Below, one piece after another: positions 41,758 to 48,524 of a stretch of DNA of 48,524 bases. The notes below the pieces were generated by a model. That model worked only from the letters and a program-made list of their open reading frames with translations, did no database searches and was not told the DNA's origin. Both the position numbers and the translations under genes were made by a program. Each line of letters opens with the position of its first letter. Within the stretch, counting starts at the first letter, position 1. The DNA is from Lentisphaerales bacterium (lineage in GTDB: Bacteria > Verrucomicrobiota > Lentisphaeria > Lentisphaerales > Lentisphaeraceae): contig JAKVBD010000038.1 of the NCBI GenBank assembly GCA_022446985.1, forward strand, positions 1-48,524, given 5' to 3'.

Positions 41758-42813
41758 ATGAAAATTGCAGTATTACTTTCTGGTGGAGTTGACAGTTCAG
41801 TTGCTTTAAGGCTCCTCAAAGAACAAGGTCACGATATAACGGCCTTTTATTTAAAGATATGGCTTGAAGATGAATTAGCTTTTCTTGGTGATTGTCCTTG
41901 GGAAGAGGATATGACCTATGTACAGGCAATTTGTGATGAGCATGATGTTCCTCTACAAGTTATACCACTGCAAAAAGAGTATTTGGAACGAGTTGTCAGC
42001 TACGTTTTAGAGGAGTTGAAACGTGGTCGTACACCGAGTCCGGACATTTTATGCAATGAACACATAAAATTTGGTGCTTTCTTTGATTCAATAGACGACT
42101 CTTTCGATAAGGTTGCTTCTGGACACTATGCTCAAGTTGAAAAAGTTGAAGATAGATGGTGTTTAAAGAAAGCTCCTGATAAAGTGAAAGATCAGACTTA
42201 CTTTTTATCCAGCCTTAGGCAGGATCAACTGGCACGTGCCTTATTTCCGATCGGCCATTTGGAAAAATCTGAAGTACGTGATCTAGCTGAGAAGTATGAC
42301 TTGGCAACTAAAACCCGTAAGGATAGTCAGGGGATCTGTTTTCTTGGCAAGATTAAGTATCGCGATTTTGTAAAATTTCACTTAGGTGAAAAAGACGGTA
42401 AAATGATTGAGCAGGAAACGGGTAAAGTTCTTGGTGACCATAAAGGCGTTTGGTTCTATACGATAGGCCAACGTCAGCGACTTGGTCTTTCTGGAGGCCC
42501 TTGGTATGTAACAGGAAGAGATCTCGACTCAAATACACTCTATGTCTCACTAAGGGAGGATCAGGTGAAGCTGGCAGAAGCAAGACGTACGTTTACCGCC
42601 AGCACTATCCACTGGATTTGGCCACGGCCGGATCAAACCGGTTTTGAAGTGAAACTGCGGCATGGACCGAATATGAATAAAGCTGAAATTAAGCACTTTG
42701 ATGACGATAAGATTGAAGTGACTTTAGCAGAAATAGATCCAGGCATAGCAGCAGGACAGTCAGTTATTTTTTACGATGGTGATTACTGTTTGGGAAGAGC
42801 TGTTATCGATTGA
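41758..42813 (+). CDS. mnmA: tRNA-specific 2-thiouridylase MnmA
   Basis: MnmA installs the 2-thio group on wobble uridine 34 of Lys, Glu and Gln tRNAs using sulfur relayed from IscS. The 351-residue protein has the PP-loop KIAVLLSGGVDSSVALRLL at 2-20, the catalytic Cys99 (DILCNEHIKFG) and Cys194 (DSQGICFLG), with the conserved VASGHYAQ, KDQTYFLSSL and YTIGQRQRLGLSGGPWYV blocks. The frame extends to TTG 41722 but ATG 41758 begins exactly at the P-loop strand. No Shine-Dalgarno is obvious. trpB follows 78 bp downstream. Confidence 0.95.
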   Translation: MKIAVLLSGGVDSSVALRLLKEQGHDITAFYLKIWLEDELAFLGDCPWEEDMTYVQAICDEHDVPLQVIPLQKEYLERVVSYVLEELKRGRTPSPDILCNEHIKFGAFFDSIDDSFDKVASGHYAQVEKVEDRWCLKKAPDKVKDQTYFLSSLRQDQLARALFPIGHLEKSEVRDLAEKYDLATKTRKDSQGICFLGKIKYRDFVKFHLGEKDGKMIEQETGKVLGDHKGVWFYTIGQRQRLGLSGGPWYVTGRDLDSNTLYVSLREDQVKLAEARRTFTASTIHWIWPRPDQTGFEVKLRHGPNMNKAEIKHFDDDKIEVTLAEIDPGIAAGQSVIFYDGDYCLGRAVID

Positions 42814-42891
42814 TGATAACAAAGCCTCAAGCATACCTTGTAATCGCTTTCGACCCTTTTATTTTATGAAAAAATTTTTAAAGGCCAGTCA

Positions 42892-44142
42892 ATGGGATTA
42901 TTTGATTACGAAGATGGCAGAGAAGGATACTATGGTGAATTTGGCGGATCCTTCCTACCTGAAATTTTAACGTCGACAGTTAATGAACTGCGTGATTGTT
43001 TTTACGATTGTAAAGATGATCCTGCATTTTGGAATGAGTTTGTCGAACTCATGCATAATTATTCCGGTAGACCAACTCCGGTAACACACCTCAAAAACCT
43101 TTCAGAAGCACTTGGCGGAGCTCAGATTTTTGCAAAACGCGAAGATTTAAATCATACCGGTTCTCATAAGGTTAATAATGTTTTGGGGCAGGGACTTCTC
43201 TGTAAGCGTCTGGGTAAGTCTAGAGTTATCGCAGAAACAGGTGCAGGACAGCACGGCTTCGCGACTGCTACTATGTCAGCCAGAATGGGTTTTGATTGTA
43301 CTATTTATATGGGTGCAGTCGATGTTGCCCGTCAACGTCCAAATGTTTTTTGGATGGAGAATCTTGGCGCAACAGTCGTTGCTGTGGAAAATGGTCAGAA
43401 AACTCTAAAAGATGCGATTAATGAGTGTCTACGTGACTGGGTGACAAATATGTCAACGACTCATTATGCTCTTGGTACAGCTTGTGGCCCACACCCATTT
43501 CCTGAAATTGTCAGTTACTTCCAGAGAATAATTGGCATGGAAGCACGAGATCAGTTCAAAGCTTTAACAGGAAAACTTCCAGACAGAGTTTATGCTTGTG
43601 TCGGTGGAGGTTCAAATGCCATGGGACTGTTCCAGGGTTTTCTCGATGACGATGGTGTCGAGCTTATTGCCAGTGAAGCTGGTGGTCATGGCCCGGGTCT
43701 TGGACAGCATGCTGCACGTTTAGCATATGATGATGCTACTATTGGTGTCGCCCAGGGTTACAAAACTTACTTCATTCAGAATGATGAAGGTAATATGCAG
43801 GATACTCACTCCGTTGCAGCAGGACTTGATTATGTCGGAGTTAGCCCAATCTTGGCACATCTACATAAGACAGGAAGAGTGCGTTTTGAAGCAGCTACAG
43901 ACCAAGAAGTCTCAGATACACTTAAGCTTGTTATGAGCACTGAAGGTTTAATTCCTGCACTAGAAAGTACACATGGTTTCGTGGCGGCTTGTCGTGAAGC
44001 TGCCAAGATGGATAAGTCGGAGGCTGTACTGGTAAATATGTCAGGTCGTGGAGATAAAGATATCTTTACTGTGGCGGATGTATTGATAAATGACAATTGG
44101 AAAACTTTTATTCGGAATAAAGCAGATGAGTACGACGCTTGA
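42892..44142 (+). CDS. trpB: Tryptophan synthase beta chain TrpB
   Basis: TrpB condenses indole and serine to tryptophan using PLP. The 416-residue protein has FGGSFLPEILTSTVNEL, the PLP-lysine motif HTGSHKVNNVLGQ (Lys93), AETGAGQHGFATATMSA, the phosphate-binding GGGSNAMGLF (CVGGGSNA), EAGGHGPGLGQHAA and ALESTHGFVAACREA. It is slightly longer than E. coli TrpB (397). It precedes trpA, which overlaps it by 17 bp, so the alpha and beta chains are translationally coupled, as their tetramer requires. AAGG about 7 bases upstream supports ATG 42892. No other trp gene is in the window. Confidence 0.97.
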   Translation: MGLFDYEDGREGYYGEFGGSFLPEILTSTVNELRDCFYDCKDDPAFWNEFVELMHNYSGRPTPVTHLKNLSEALGGAQIFAKREDLNHTGSHKVNNVLGQGLLCKRLGKSRVIAETGAGQHGFATATMSARMGFDCTIYMGAVDVARQRPNVFWMENLGATVVAVENGQKTLKDAINECLRDWVTNMSTTHYALGTACGPHPFPEIVSYFQRIIGMEARDQFKALTGKLPDRVYACVGGGSNAMGLFQGFLDDDGVELIASEAGGHGPGLGQHAARLAYDDATIGVAQGYKTYFIQNDEGNMQDTHSVAAGLDYVGVSPILAHLHKTGRVRFEAATDQEVSDTLKLVMSTEGLIPALESTHGFVAACREAAKMDKSEAVLVNMSGRGDKDIFTVADVLINDNWKTFIRNKADEYDA

Positions 44143-44899
44143 AAAATATGTAAGAGAAAAACTTGAGAAGAAAGAAATACTTCTTATGACTCATGTTATC
44201 TGCGGGTACCCTTCTTTCGATGAGAATTACCAGGAATTGGAAATTATGGCAGAAGCCGGTGTAGATCTGGTTGAATTGCAATTTCCATTTTCAGAACCGT
44301 CCGCAGACGGTCCATTATTTGTCAAAGCAAATCAGCAGAGCCTTGAAAAAGGAACTACAGTCGATCAGTGTTTTGAGTTTCTTGAAAAAGTCTCAAAAGA
44401 CTTTCCTTTCATGACAATGATGATGGGCTACTACAACACGGCCTACAAAATGGGCGAAGAAAAATATATCGACAGACTTGCTGCTGTTGGTGCCAATGCT
44501 TTCATCTTACCTGATCTTCCGATCGAGGAAGCAGGAACATTACATGAGTTGGCTGCAGAAAAAGATCAGGCTCCAATTATGCTAATGACTCCAACAAATA
44601 CTCAGGAGCGTTTGAATCAGATTGGCGAGCATGCTGAAGGCCTTGTTTACGCGGTTGCCCGTAAAGGTGTTACCGGAAAGAAAACTTCGATGGATGATGA
44701 AGTTGGAGATTTCCTTAAGCGTTGTCGTCAAGCGACCGATCTTCCTTTAGGAGTTGGCTTTGGTTTGAGTTGCAAAGAAGACCTCGATTACTTGAAAGGC
44801 AAAGCTGACATTGCCATAATTGGTACAGCAGCCTTGAGAGCCTGGGAAAACGGTGGCAAAGAAGGATTGACTAAGTTCTTTGCTGACTTAACAGCTTAA
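44126..44899 (+). CDS. trpA: Tryptophan synthase alpha chain TrpA
   Basis: TrpA cleaves indole-3-glycerol phosphate to indole and glyceraldehyde 3-phosphate, passing indole to TrpB. The 257-residue TIM barrel has the catalytic Glu50 and Asp61 in VELQFPFSEPSADGPLF, MMGYYNTAYKMG, ANAFILPDLPIEEA, LVYAVARKGVTGKK and GVGFGLSCKEDL with IIGTAALRAW. The ORF extends upstream to 44090, but ATG 44126 matches the family start; it overlaps trpB by 17 bp. A strong hairpin terminator follows 18 bp after the stop. Confidence 0.96.
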   Translation: MSTTLEKYVREKLEKKEILLMTHVICGYPSFDENYQELEIMAEAGVDLVELQFPFSEPSADGPLFVKANQQSLEKGTTVDQCFEFLEKVSKDFPFMTMMMGYYNTAYKMGEEKYIDRLAAVGANAFILPDLPIEEAGTLHELAAEKDQAPIMLMTPTNTQERLNQIGEHAEGLVYAVARKGVTGKKTSMDDEVGDFLKRCRQATDLPLGVGFGLSCKEDLDYLKGKADIAIIGTAALRAWENGGKEGLTKFFADLTA

Positions 44900-44916
44900 G
44901 AAAAATTAACTTTCTA

Positions 44917-44946
44917 AAAAGGCATCTTCGCGATGCTTTTTTTTTT
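44917..44946 (+). terminator. Rho-independent terminator of trpBA
   Basis: GCATC (44922-44926), a 5-base loop TTCGC and GATGC (44932-44936) form a hairpin, flanked by AAAAAG on the left and a run of ten Ts (44937-44946) on the right; the A run can extend the stem against the Ts. It lies 18 bases after the trpA stop and 12 bases before the next ATG. It is the clearest terminator in the window. Confidence 0.88.
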
Positions 44947-44957
44947 AGGGAGCACTC

Positions 44958-46379
44958 ATGAAGACTTATCCTGTATATATTGGCGGCCAGCCTGTTAAAC
45001 TCTCACAAAAACTCTCTGTTTACGATAAATTTTCTAATAAAGAATTTGCTAAAGTTTGTTTAGCTTTACCGGAAGATATAGAGAATGCGATTTCACAAGC
45101 TGAAGCTTCTAGGTCAGCTATGCAGGCATTGGCAGCTTGGAAAAGGCAAGAAATACTAGAGTATTGTTTAAGCCGTTTTAAAGAACGTCGTGAGGAACTG
45201 GCTGAAACACTTTGTGTAGAAGCCGGTAAGCCTTTAAAGGACAGTTATGGTGAAGTCGATCGTTTGATCGATACTTTTAAGATTGCGGCAGAAGAGTCAG
45301 TTCGTATAAATGGCGAAGTGATTGCCATGGACCGTAACCCCAAAGCACAAAACTATTCTGGTATGGTTAGGCGTTATCCGGTGGGTGTTTGTTCCTTTAT
45401 TTCTCCTTTTAATTTCCCTTTAAACCTTGTTGCTCATAAAGTTGCTCCGGCGATTGCTGCTGGTTGCCCATTCATACTTAAACCTGCTTCACTTACGCCA
45501 ATAGGAGCCTTAATTATAGGTGAGATTTTAGCGGAAACAGACCTCCCTAAAGGTTCATTCTCAATCCTGCCATGCTCTCGGGATGCAGCGGATCTTTTTG
45601 TTGAAGATGAGCGTTTGAAGCTTTTGAGTTTTACCGGTTCTCCTCAAGTTGGCTGGGAACTCAAAAAAAGAGCTGGAAAGAAAAAGGTTGTTTTAGAGCT
45701 TGGCGGTAATGCCGCTTGTGTTGTCGACAAAGATGCCGATTTAGACGATGCTGTTCAGCGAATTATCATAGGGGCATTTTATCAGTCCGGGCAAAGTTGT
45801 ATAGGTGTGCAAAGGATTTTTGTTCAGGATGACATCTATGAGGATTTTCGGAATAAGTTAGTTGTCGCTACTCAAGCTCTGAAGAGTGGTGATCCACATG
45901 ACCAAGAAACATTTGTAGGACCGATTATCTCCAAGAAAGAAGCCGATAGAATAGAAGGCTGGCTTAATTCAGCTGTAGAAAAAGGGGCCAATATCCTTTG
46001 TGGTGGCAATCGTCAAGATAACACCATTGAAGCGACATTATTGGATAATGTCAATCACCAAACAAAGCTCTACAATGAGGAAGTCTTTGGCCCAGTAGCA
46101 TTTCTTGAATCTTTTAAAGGTTTTGATGAAGTTCTTGAGGAAGTAAATAACTCTAAGTTTGGTTTGCAGGCCGGTATATTCACAAAGGATCTTTACAAAG
46201 CTCATAAAGCCTGGGATGTCCTGGAAGTCGGCGGCGTCGTTATTGGCGACATACCTTCATGGCGTGTTGATCACATGCCATATGGTGGCGTGAAAGACAG
46301 TGGTATGGGCCGAGAGGGAATTCGCTATGCTATTGAAGATATGACAGAGCCTCGACTTATGGTTATTCGTAGGCCCTAA
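44958..46379 (+). CDS. NAD(P)-dependent aldehyde dehydrogenase family protein
   Basis: A 473-residue enzyme of the ALDH superfamily. The catalytic Cys281 lies in YQSGQSCIGVQRIFV and the general-base Glu247 in VVLELGGNAACVV. The cofactor-binding loop is ISPFNFPLNLVAHKVAPA with ILKPASLTP, and the fold ends RVDHMPYGGVKDSGMGREG. The tail EGIRYAIEDMTEPRLMV resembles ALDHs for lactaldehyde, phosphonoacetaldehyde or similar short oxo-acids, so I do not name a substrate. AGGGAGC precedes the ATG. The terminator of trpBA separates it from the upstream genes. It converges with the sulfatase gene. Confidence 0.9.
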   Translation: MKTYPVYIGGQPVKLSQKLSVYDKFSNKEFAKVCLALPEDIENAISQAEASRSAMQALAAWKRQEILEYCLSRFKERREELAETLCVEAGKPLKDSYGEVDRLIDTFKIAAEESVRINGEVIAMDRNPKAQNYSGMVRRYPVGVCSFISPFNFPLNLVAHKVAPAIAAGCPFILKPASLTPIGALIIGEILAETDLPKGSFSILPCSRDAADLFVEDERLKLLSFTGSPQVGWELKKRAGKKKVVLELGGNAACVVDKDADLDDAVQRIIIGAFYQSGQSCIGVQRIFVQDDIYEDFRNKLVVATQALKSGDPHDQETFVGPIISKKEADRIEGWLNSAVEKGANILCGGNRQDNTIEATLLDNVNHQTKLYNEEVFGPVAFLESFKGFDEVLEEVNNSKFGLQAGIFTKDLYKAHKAWDVLEVGGVVIGDIPSWRVDHMPYGGVKDSGMGREGIRYAIEDMTEPRLMVIRRP

Positions 46380-46401
46380 GAAGTGTGTTGCTATTTGAGA
46401 T

Positions 46402-46445
46402 GGTTGATATCGTTAATACGCTTCTCATTAACTTTGATATCAGCC
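46402..46445. terminator. Long inverted repeat between convergent aldehyde dehydrogenase and sulfatase genes
   Basis: GGTTGATATCGTTAAT (46402-46417) pairs with ATTAACTTTGATATCAGCC (46427-46445) with a small bulge and a 9-base loop ACGCTTCTC. It sits in the 119 bp gap between convergent genes, the position of a bidirectional terminator. No strong T-run follows on the plus strand and the minus strand is not T-rich either, so termination may be weak or factor-dependent. Confidence 0.45.
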
Positions 46446-46498
46446 AGCTATAGCAGGAAGTCTTAAATCTGGGGCAATTGTTATTTCGGCTGAAAATC

Positions 46499-48010
46499 TT
46501 ATGGGATTTTAGGCTCAACTGTTTGTCCTTGTCTATTTACTGGATATAGAGCCTTTTTTCGTATCAAGTCATCGACTAGTTTTTGCATCATATGTGTTAG
46601 TTTTTCGGGGTGTTTTTCTGATAAATCCTCTTTTTCATAAGGATCAGTTCTAAGATTATAGAGTAAGTAAGAATGTTTTTTGTTTTTACCGACTGGATAA
46701 TTGTAGATGACTTTCCAATCACCCTTAGTATAACTGGTGAAGTATGAACTTCTATGATCATGAGGAAAGTGATTTAAAAATGAGTTATCGCGATTTAAAT
46801 TAAGTTTTCCAGAAAATTGTGTTTTTAGATCATTTCCATCGATTGTATAACCTTCCGGAATATCAACTCCTGCGAGATTACAGATAGTTGGCATAATGTC
46901 CATAATGGTACTGATCTGATGTTGGAAGCCATTTTGAGTAATAGGTAACTTTTGTTGCCACTTATTCTGTGAGTTACGCTTTCCCCATGAAGCAATAAAA
47001 GGAACTCTCATACCTCCCTCAAATGCAGTTGCTTTCATACCCCTTATTGGCGCAGAACTAAAATGTCCATAGCTTTTGCCTAAACGAGCGTCTGAACCGT
47101 TATCTCCAAGAAATATGATGATGGTATCGTCACCAATATTCAACTTGTTAAGCTGTTTGTGAATATCTCCTAGAGATTTATCGATACCTTCAATAAGAGT
47201 TGCAAAGCTTTGGGCTTCCTTGGATTTTTGGGGATCCTTATAGTTAATAATAAAACGATCGTCGATTTCAAAAGGAGAATGAGCCGCATAGTGAGACATA
47301 TAGAGGAAAAATGGTTTATTTTCATTAGTACACCTTTCTATTTCCTTATTGGCCTCAAGAGTAAGTGCTTCAGTAAGAAAAGTACTTGAGTTGTAGTATT
47401 CCTCGAGTCCGGGAACTGCAGTAAATGACATATAACCTTTATTGACGTACTTTCCATATCCCTTTTCAGGTAGATAAGATTTTGGGGCGGCACCTGAATT
47501 GCCACCAATATTTACATTGAATCCCAAATTTAATGGGTTTGCACCTTCAGAGTTATTGGGTCCAAAATGTGCTTTCCCCACATGGATAGTTTCGTAACCA
47601 ACCTGCTGTAATATACGAGGTAAAGTAACATCGCTTTTCGTCAGTCCTTGCCAATTCCACATTTGGGGTCCGAATGAACCTCTGTTATTCTTTTTAGAAT
47701 TGATCCATGTTGTCGTTTTATGTCTGGCAGAATTTTGTCCAGTTAAAATAGAAGCTCTCGAAGGGGAGCAGACAGAGTGAGCATAAAAGCGACTGAACTT
47801 GATTCCAGTAGATGCAAGCTTCTCCATATTTGGAGTTCTATACCATTCATTCAGGGGATGTCGGACTTCTATTCCATTCTCGTCAGATAACATTGGTTCT
47901 GAAGTGTCCATAAGTCCCATATCATCAACGAGAAAAATGATAATATTTGGTTTATTTGCGGCATTTACAGTAGTTAAGAAAAAGAGAGTAAGTAGTAAAG
48001 TCCTAATCAT
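46499..48010 (-). CDS. Secreted Cys-type sulfatase (arylsulfatase family)
   Basis: A 503-residue sulfatase. A signal peptide (MIRTLLLTLFFLTTVNAA) precedes NIIIFLVDDMGLMD, whose two Asp residues bind Ca. The formylglycine motif is CSPSRASILTGQ with Cys81, so it needs a maturation enzyme. Further sites are HVGKAHFGP, FLYMSHYAAHSPFE and FLGDNGSDARLGKS, which bind substrate and metal. The frame extends to 48037, but the signal peptide begins at 48010. It hydrolyses sulfate esters, probably of marine polysaccharides; Lentisphaera relatives carry very many such genes. It may be part of a sulfated-glycan utilisation locus beyond the right edge. The upstream stretch 48038-48166 holds no gene that I can see. 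Confidence 0.92.
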   Translation of the reverse strand: MIRTLLLTLFFLTTVNAANKPNIIIFLVDDMGLMDTSEPMLSDENGIEVRHPLNEWYRTPNMEKLASTGIKFSRFYAHSVCSPSRASILTGQNSARHKTTTWINSKKNNRGSFGPQMWNWQGLTKSDVTLPRILQQVGYETIHVGKAHFGPNNSEGANPLNLGFNVNIGGNSGAAPKSYLPEKGYGKYVNKGYMSFTAVPGLEEYYNSSTFLTEALTLEANKEIERCTNENKPFFLYMSHYAAHSPFEIDDRFIINYKDPQKSKEAQSFATLIEGIDKSLGDIHKQLNKLNIGDDTIIIFLGDNGSDARLGKSYGHFSSAPIRGMKATAFEGGMRVPFIASWGKRNSQNKWQQKLPITQNGFQHQISTIMDIMPTICNLAGVDIPEGYTIDGNDLKTQFSGKLNLNRDNSFLNHFPHDHRSSYFTSYTKGDWKVIYNYPVGKNKKHSYLLYNLRTDPYEKEDLSEKHPEKLTHMMQKLVDDLIRKKALYPVNRQGQTVEPKIP

Positions 48011-48166
48011 AGATTTAACCTGAATTTTGAAAGTCAATGCAACTATTAGACTCCCTGGTTAACATTTATTATTGGTTGGGGATGTCTGTTTTTGGTATTT
48101 GTGCGACTTAGATTACCTGAACTAATTGTCAAGTACTCTATTTATTCAGGAGATTTTAGGCTCTAC

Positions 48167-48283
48167 CTATTTCTTGAGTAAAGGACTTTGAACGAGAGCA
48201 GTGATAGTCTCGACTATGTGATTATCGTTTTTCTTTGACTGTTCGATTATGTCATCGACATTTTTTCGATCAAAAGCACCCAT
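48167..48283 (-). CDS. Candidate 38-residue ORF
   Basis: An ATG at 48283 with AGGGGA 5-10 bases upstream opens a 38-codon frame, MGAFDRKNVDDIIEQSKKND to SPLLKK, ending TAG at 48167-48169. The peptide is charged and helical (Asp, Lys, Gln, Asn). I do not recognise it, and short ORFs with a fair ribosome binding site arise by chance. It lies 88 bp after the end of the next partial gene on the same strand and before the sulfatase, so it could be a small co-transcribed protein. Confidence 0.3.
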   Translation of the reverse strand: MGAFDRKNVDDIIEQSKKNDNHIVETITALVQSPLLKK

Positions 48284-48371
48284 CTTTCCCCTAAATATTT
48301 ATAAGTACTTAATAATCAGCGTCTGTATTTTTATTAGGCACTACATTTTGGTTTTCTTTGCTAAATATATT

Positions 48372-48524
48372 TTATCTCTCAGTGGGTGGATTCTTGATAC
48401 CTAATTTTCGATATATATCCAACACTTCGGGTTCTGGTTTTGAACTACAATGCTTTTGCCATACTTTTGATTTTGCGTCATTCCATTGAATAACGGTTCG
48501 TCTGTGATTGGCGACGATTTTGCG
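48372..48524 (-). CDS. C-terminal fragment of an unidentified gene (5' partial)
   Basis: The minus frame is open from the right edge to TAA at 48372-48374 and gives 50 residues: RKIVANHRRTVIQWNDAKSK, VWQKHCSSKPEPEVLDIYRK, LGIKNPPTER. It is hydrophilic and basic with no membrane segment. The start lies outside the window. I cannot assign a family; it could be a sulfatase-neighbour protein or a regulator. It probably lies upstream of the small ORF and sulfatase in the same direction. Confidence 0.45.
   Translation of the reverse strand, partial: RKIVANHRRTVIQWNDAKSKVWQKHCSSKPEPEVLDIYRKLGIKNPPTER

Noticed and set aside
46402..46445. A mobile-element end or attachment site
   Set aside because: The repeat is a hairpin-like dyad in a convergent gap with no second copy, transposase or target duplication nearby.
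1..48524. CRISPR array, prophage, insertion sequence, tRNA or rRNA
   Set aside because: No regularly spaced repeats, transposase, phage structural gene or RNA gene was recognised by reading both strands; a dedicated tRNA or covariance-model search was not possible.

Overview
The window is about 48.5 kb of moderately AT-rich chromosome (roughly 40% GC by eye), densely coding on both strands, from a Gram-negative, flagellated bacterium. Several traits together suggest the PVC group and specifically a Lentisphaera-like organism: an H-X9-DG type pseudopilin fragment at the left edge, a secreted Cys-type sulfatase at the right edge, a PAS-AraC regulator, a PDZ-rich HtrA-like protein and secreted proteins I cannot place. 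This assignment is inference from gene content; no rRNA is present. I recognised no tRNA, CRISPR array, insertion sequence or prophage.

Layout. 1-1.7 kb: end of a pseudopilin gene, a small membrane protein, a release-factor-like ribosome rescue protein and a DUF2625 protein. 1.9-10.7 kb: one long flagellar operon, flgF-flgG-flgA-flgH-flgI-rod-binding protein-flgN-flgK-small ORF-sugar nucleotidyltransferase-flgL, covering the distal rod, P and L rings, and hook-filament junction. A PtmE-like CBS/nucleotidyltransferase gene sits between flgK and flgL, which suggests flagellar glycosylation. 10.7-13.9 kb: carB on the other strand, meeting flgL stop to stop. 14.2-20.1 kb: thioesterase, lipoprotein, a tandem WaaP-like kinase, and an ABC-2-type permease translationally coupled to a large membrane-anchored protein. 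20.2-24.9 kb: nadB, trmB, two small unknown genes, then ald with an Lrp-type regulator. 24.9-32.6 kb: mixed accessory genes, including a secreted protein, serine hydrolase, CbiX-like chelatase, bifunctional nuclease, haloalkane-dehalogenase-like hydrolase, L,D-transpeptidase, hybrid histidine kinase and AraC regulator. 32.9-38.3 kb: housekeeping genes nadK, purA, uppS, cdsA, dxr and a small membrane protein. 38.3-41.4 kb: an HtrA-like double protease and a triple-FHA protein. 41.7-46.4 kb: mnmA, trpB, trpA with a strong terminator, and an aldehyde dehydrogenase. 46.5-48.5 kb: a sulfatase, a tiny ORF and the end of another gene.

The most important caution is that at least four genes (the flgJ-like gene, carB, trmB and a small gene after trmB) are broken by what looks like exactly one missing base, mostly in a homopolymer, and the HtrA-like gene has an in-frame TAA before an intact PDZ domain. 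Because carB and trmB are normally important and nothing else suggests decay, these look more like sequence or assembly errors than real inactivation, but a real or recoded origin cannot be excluded from one sequence.
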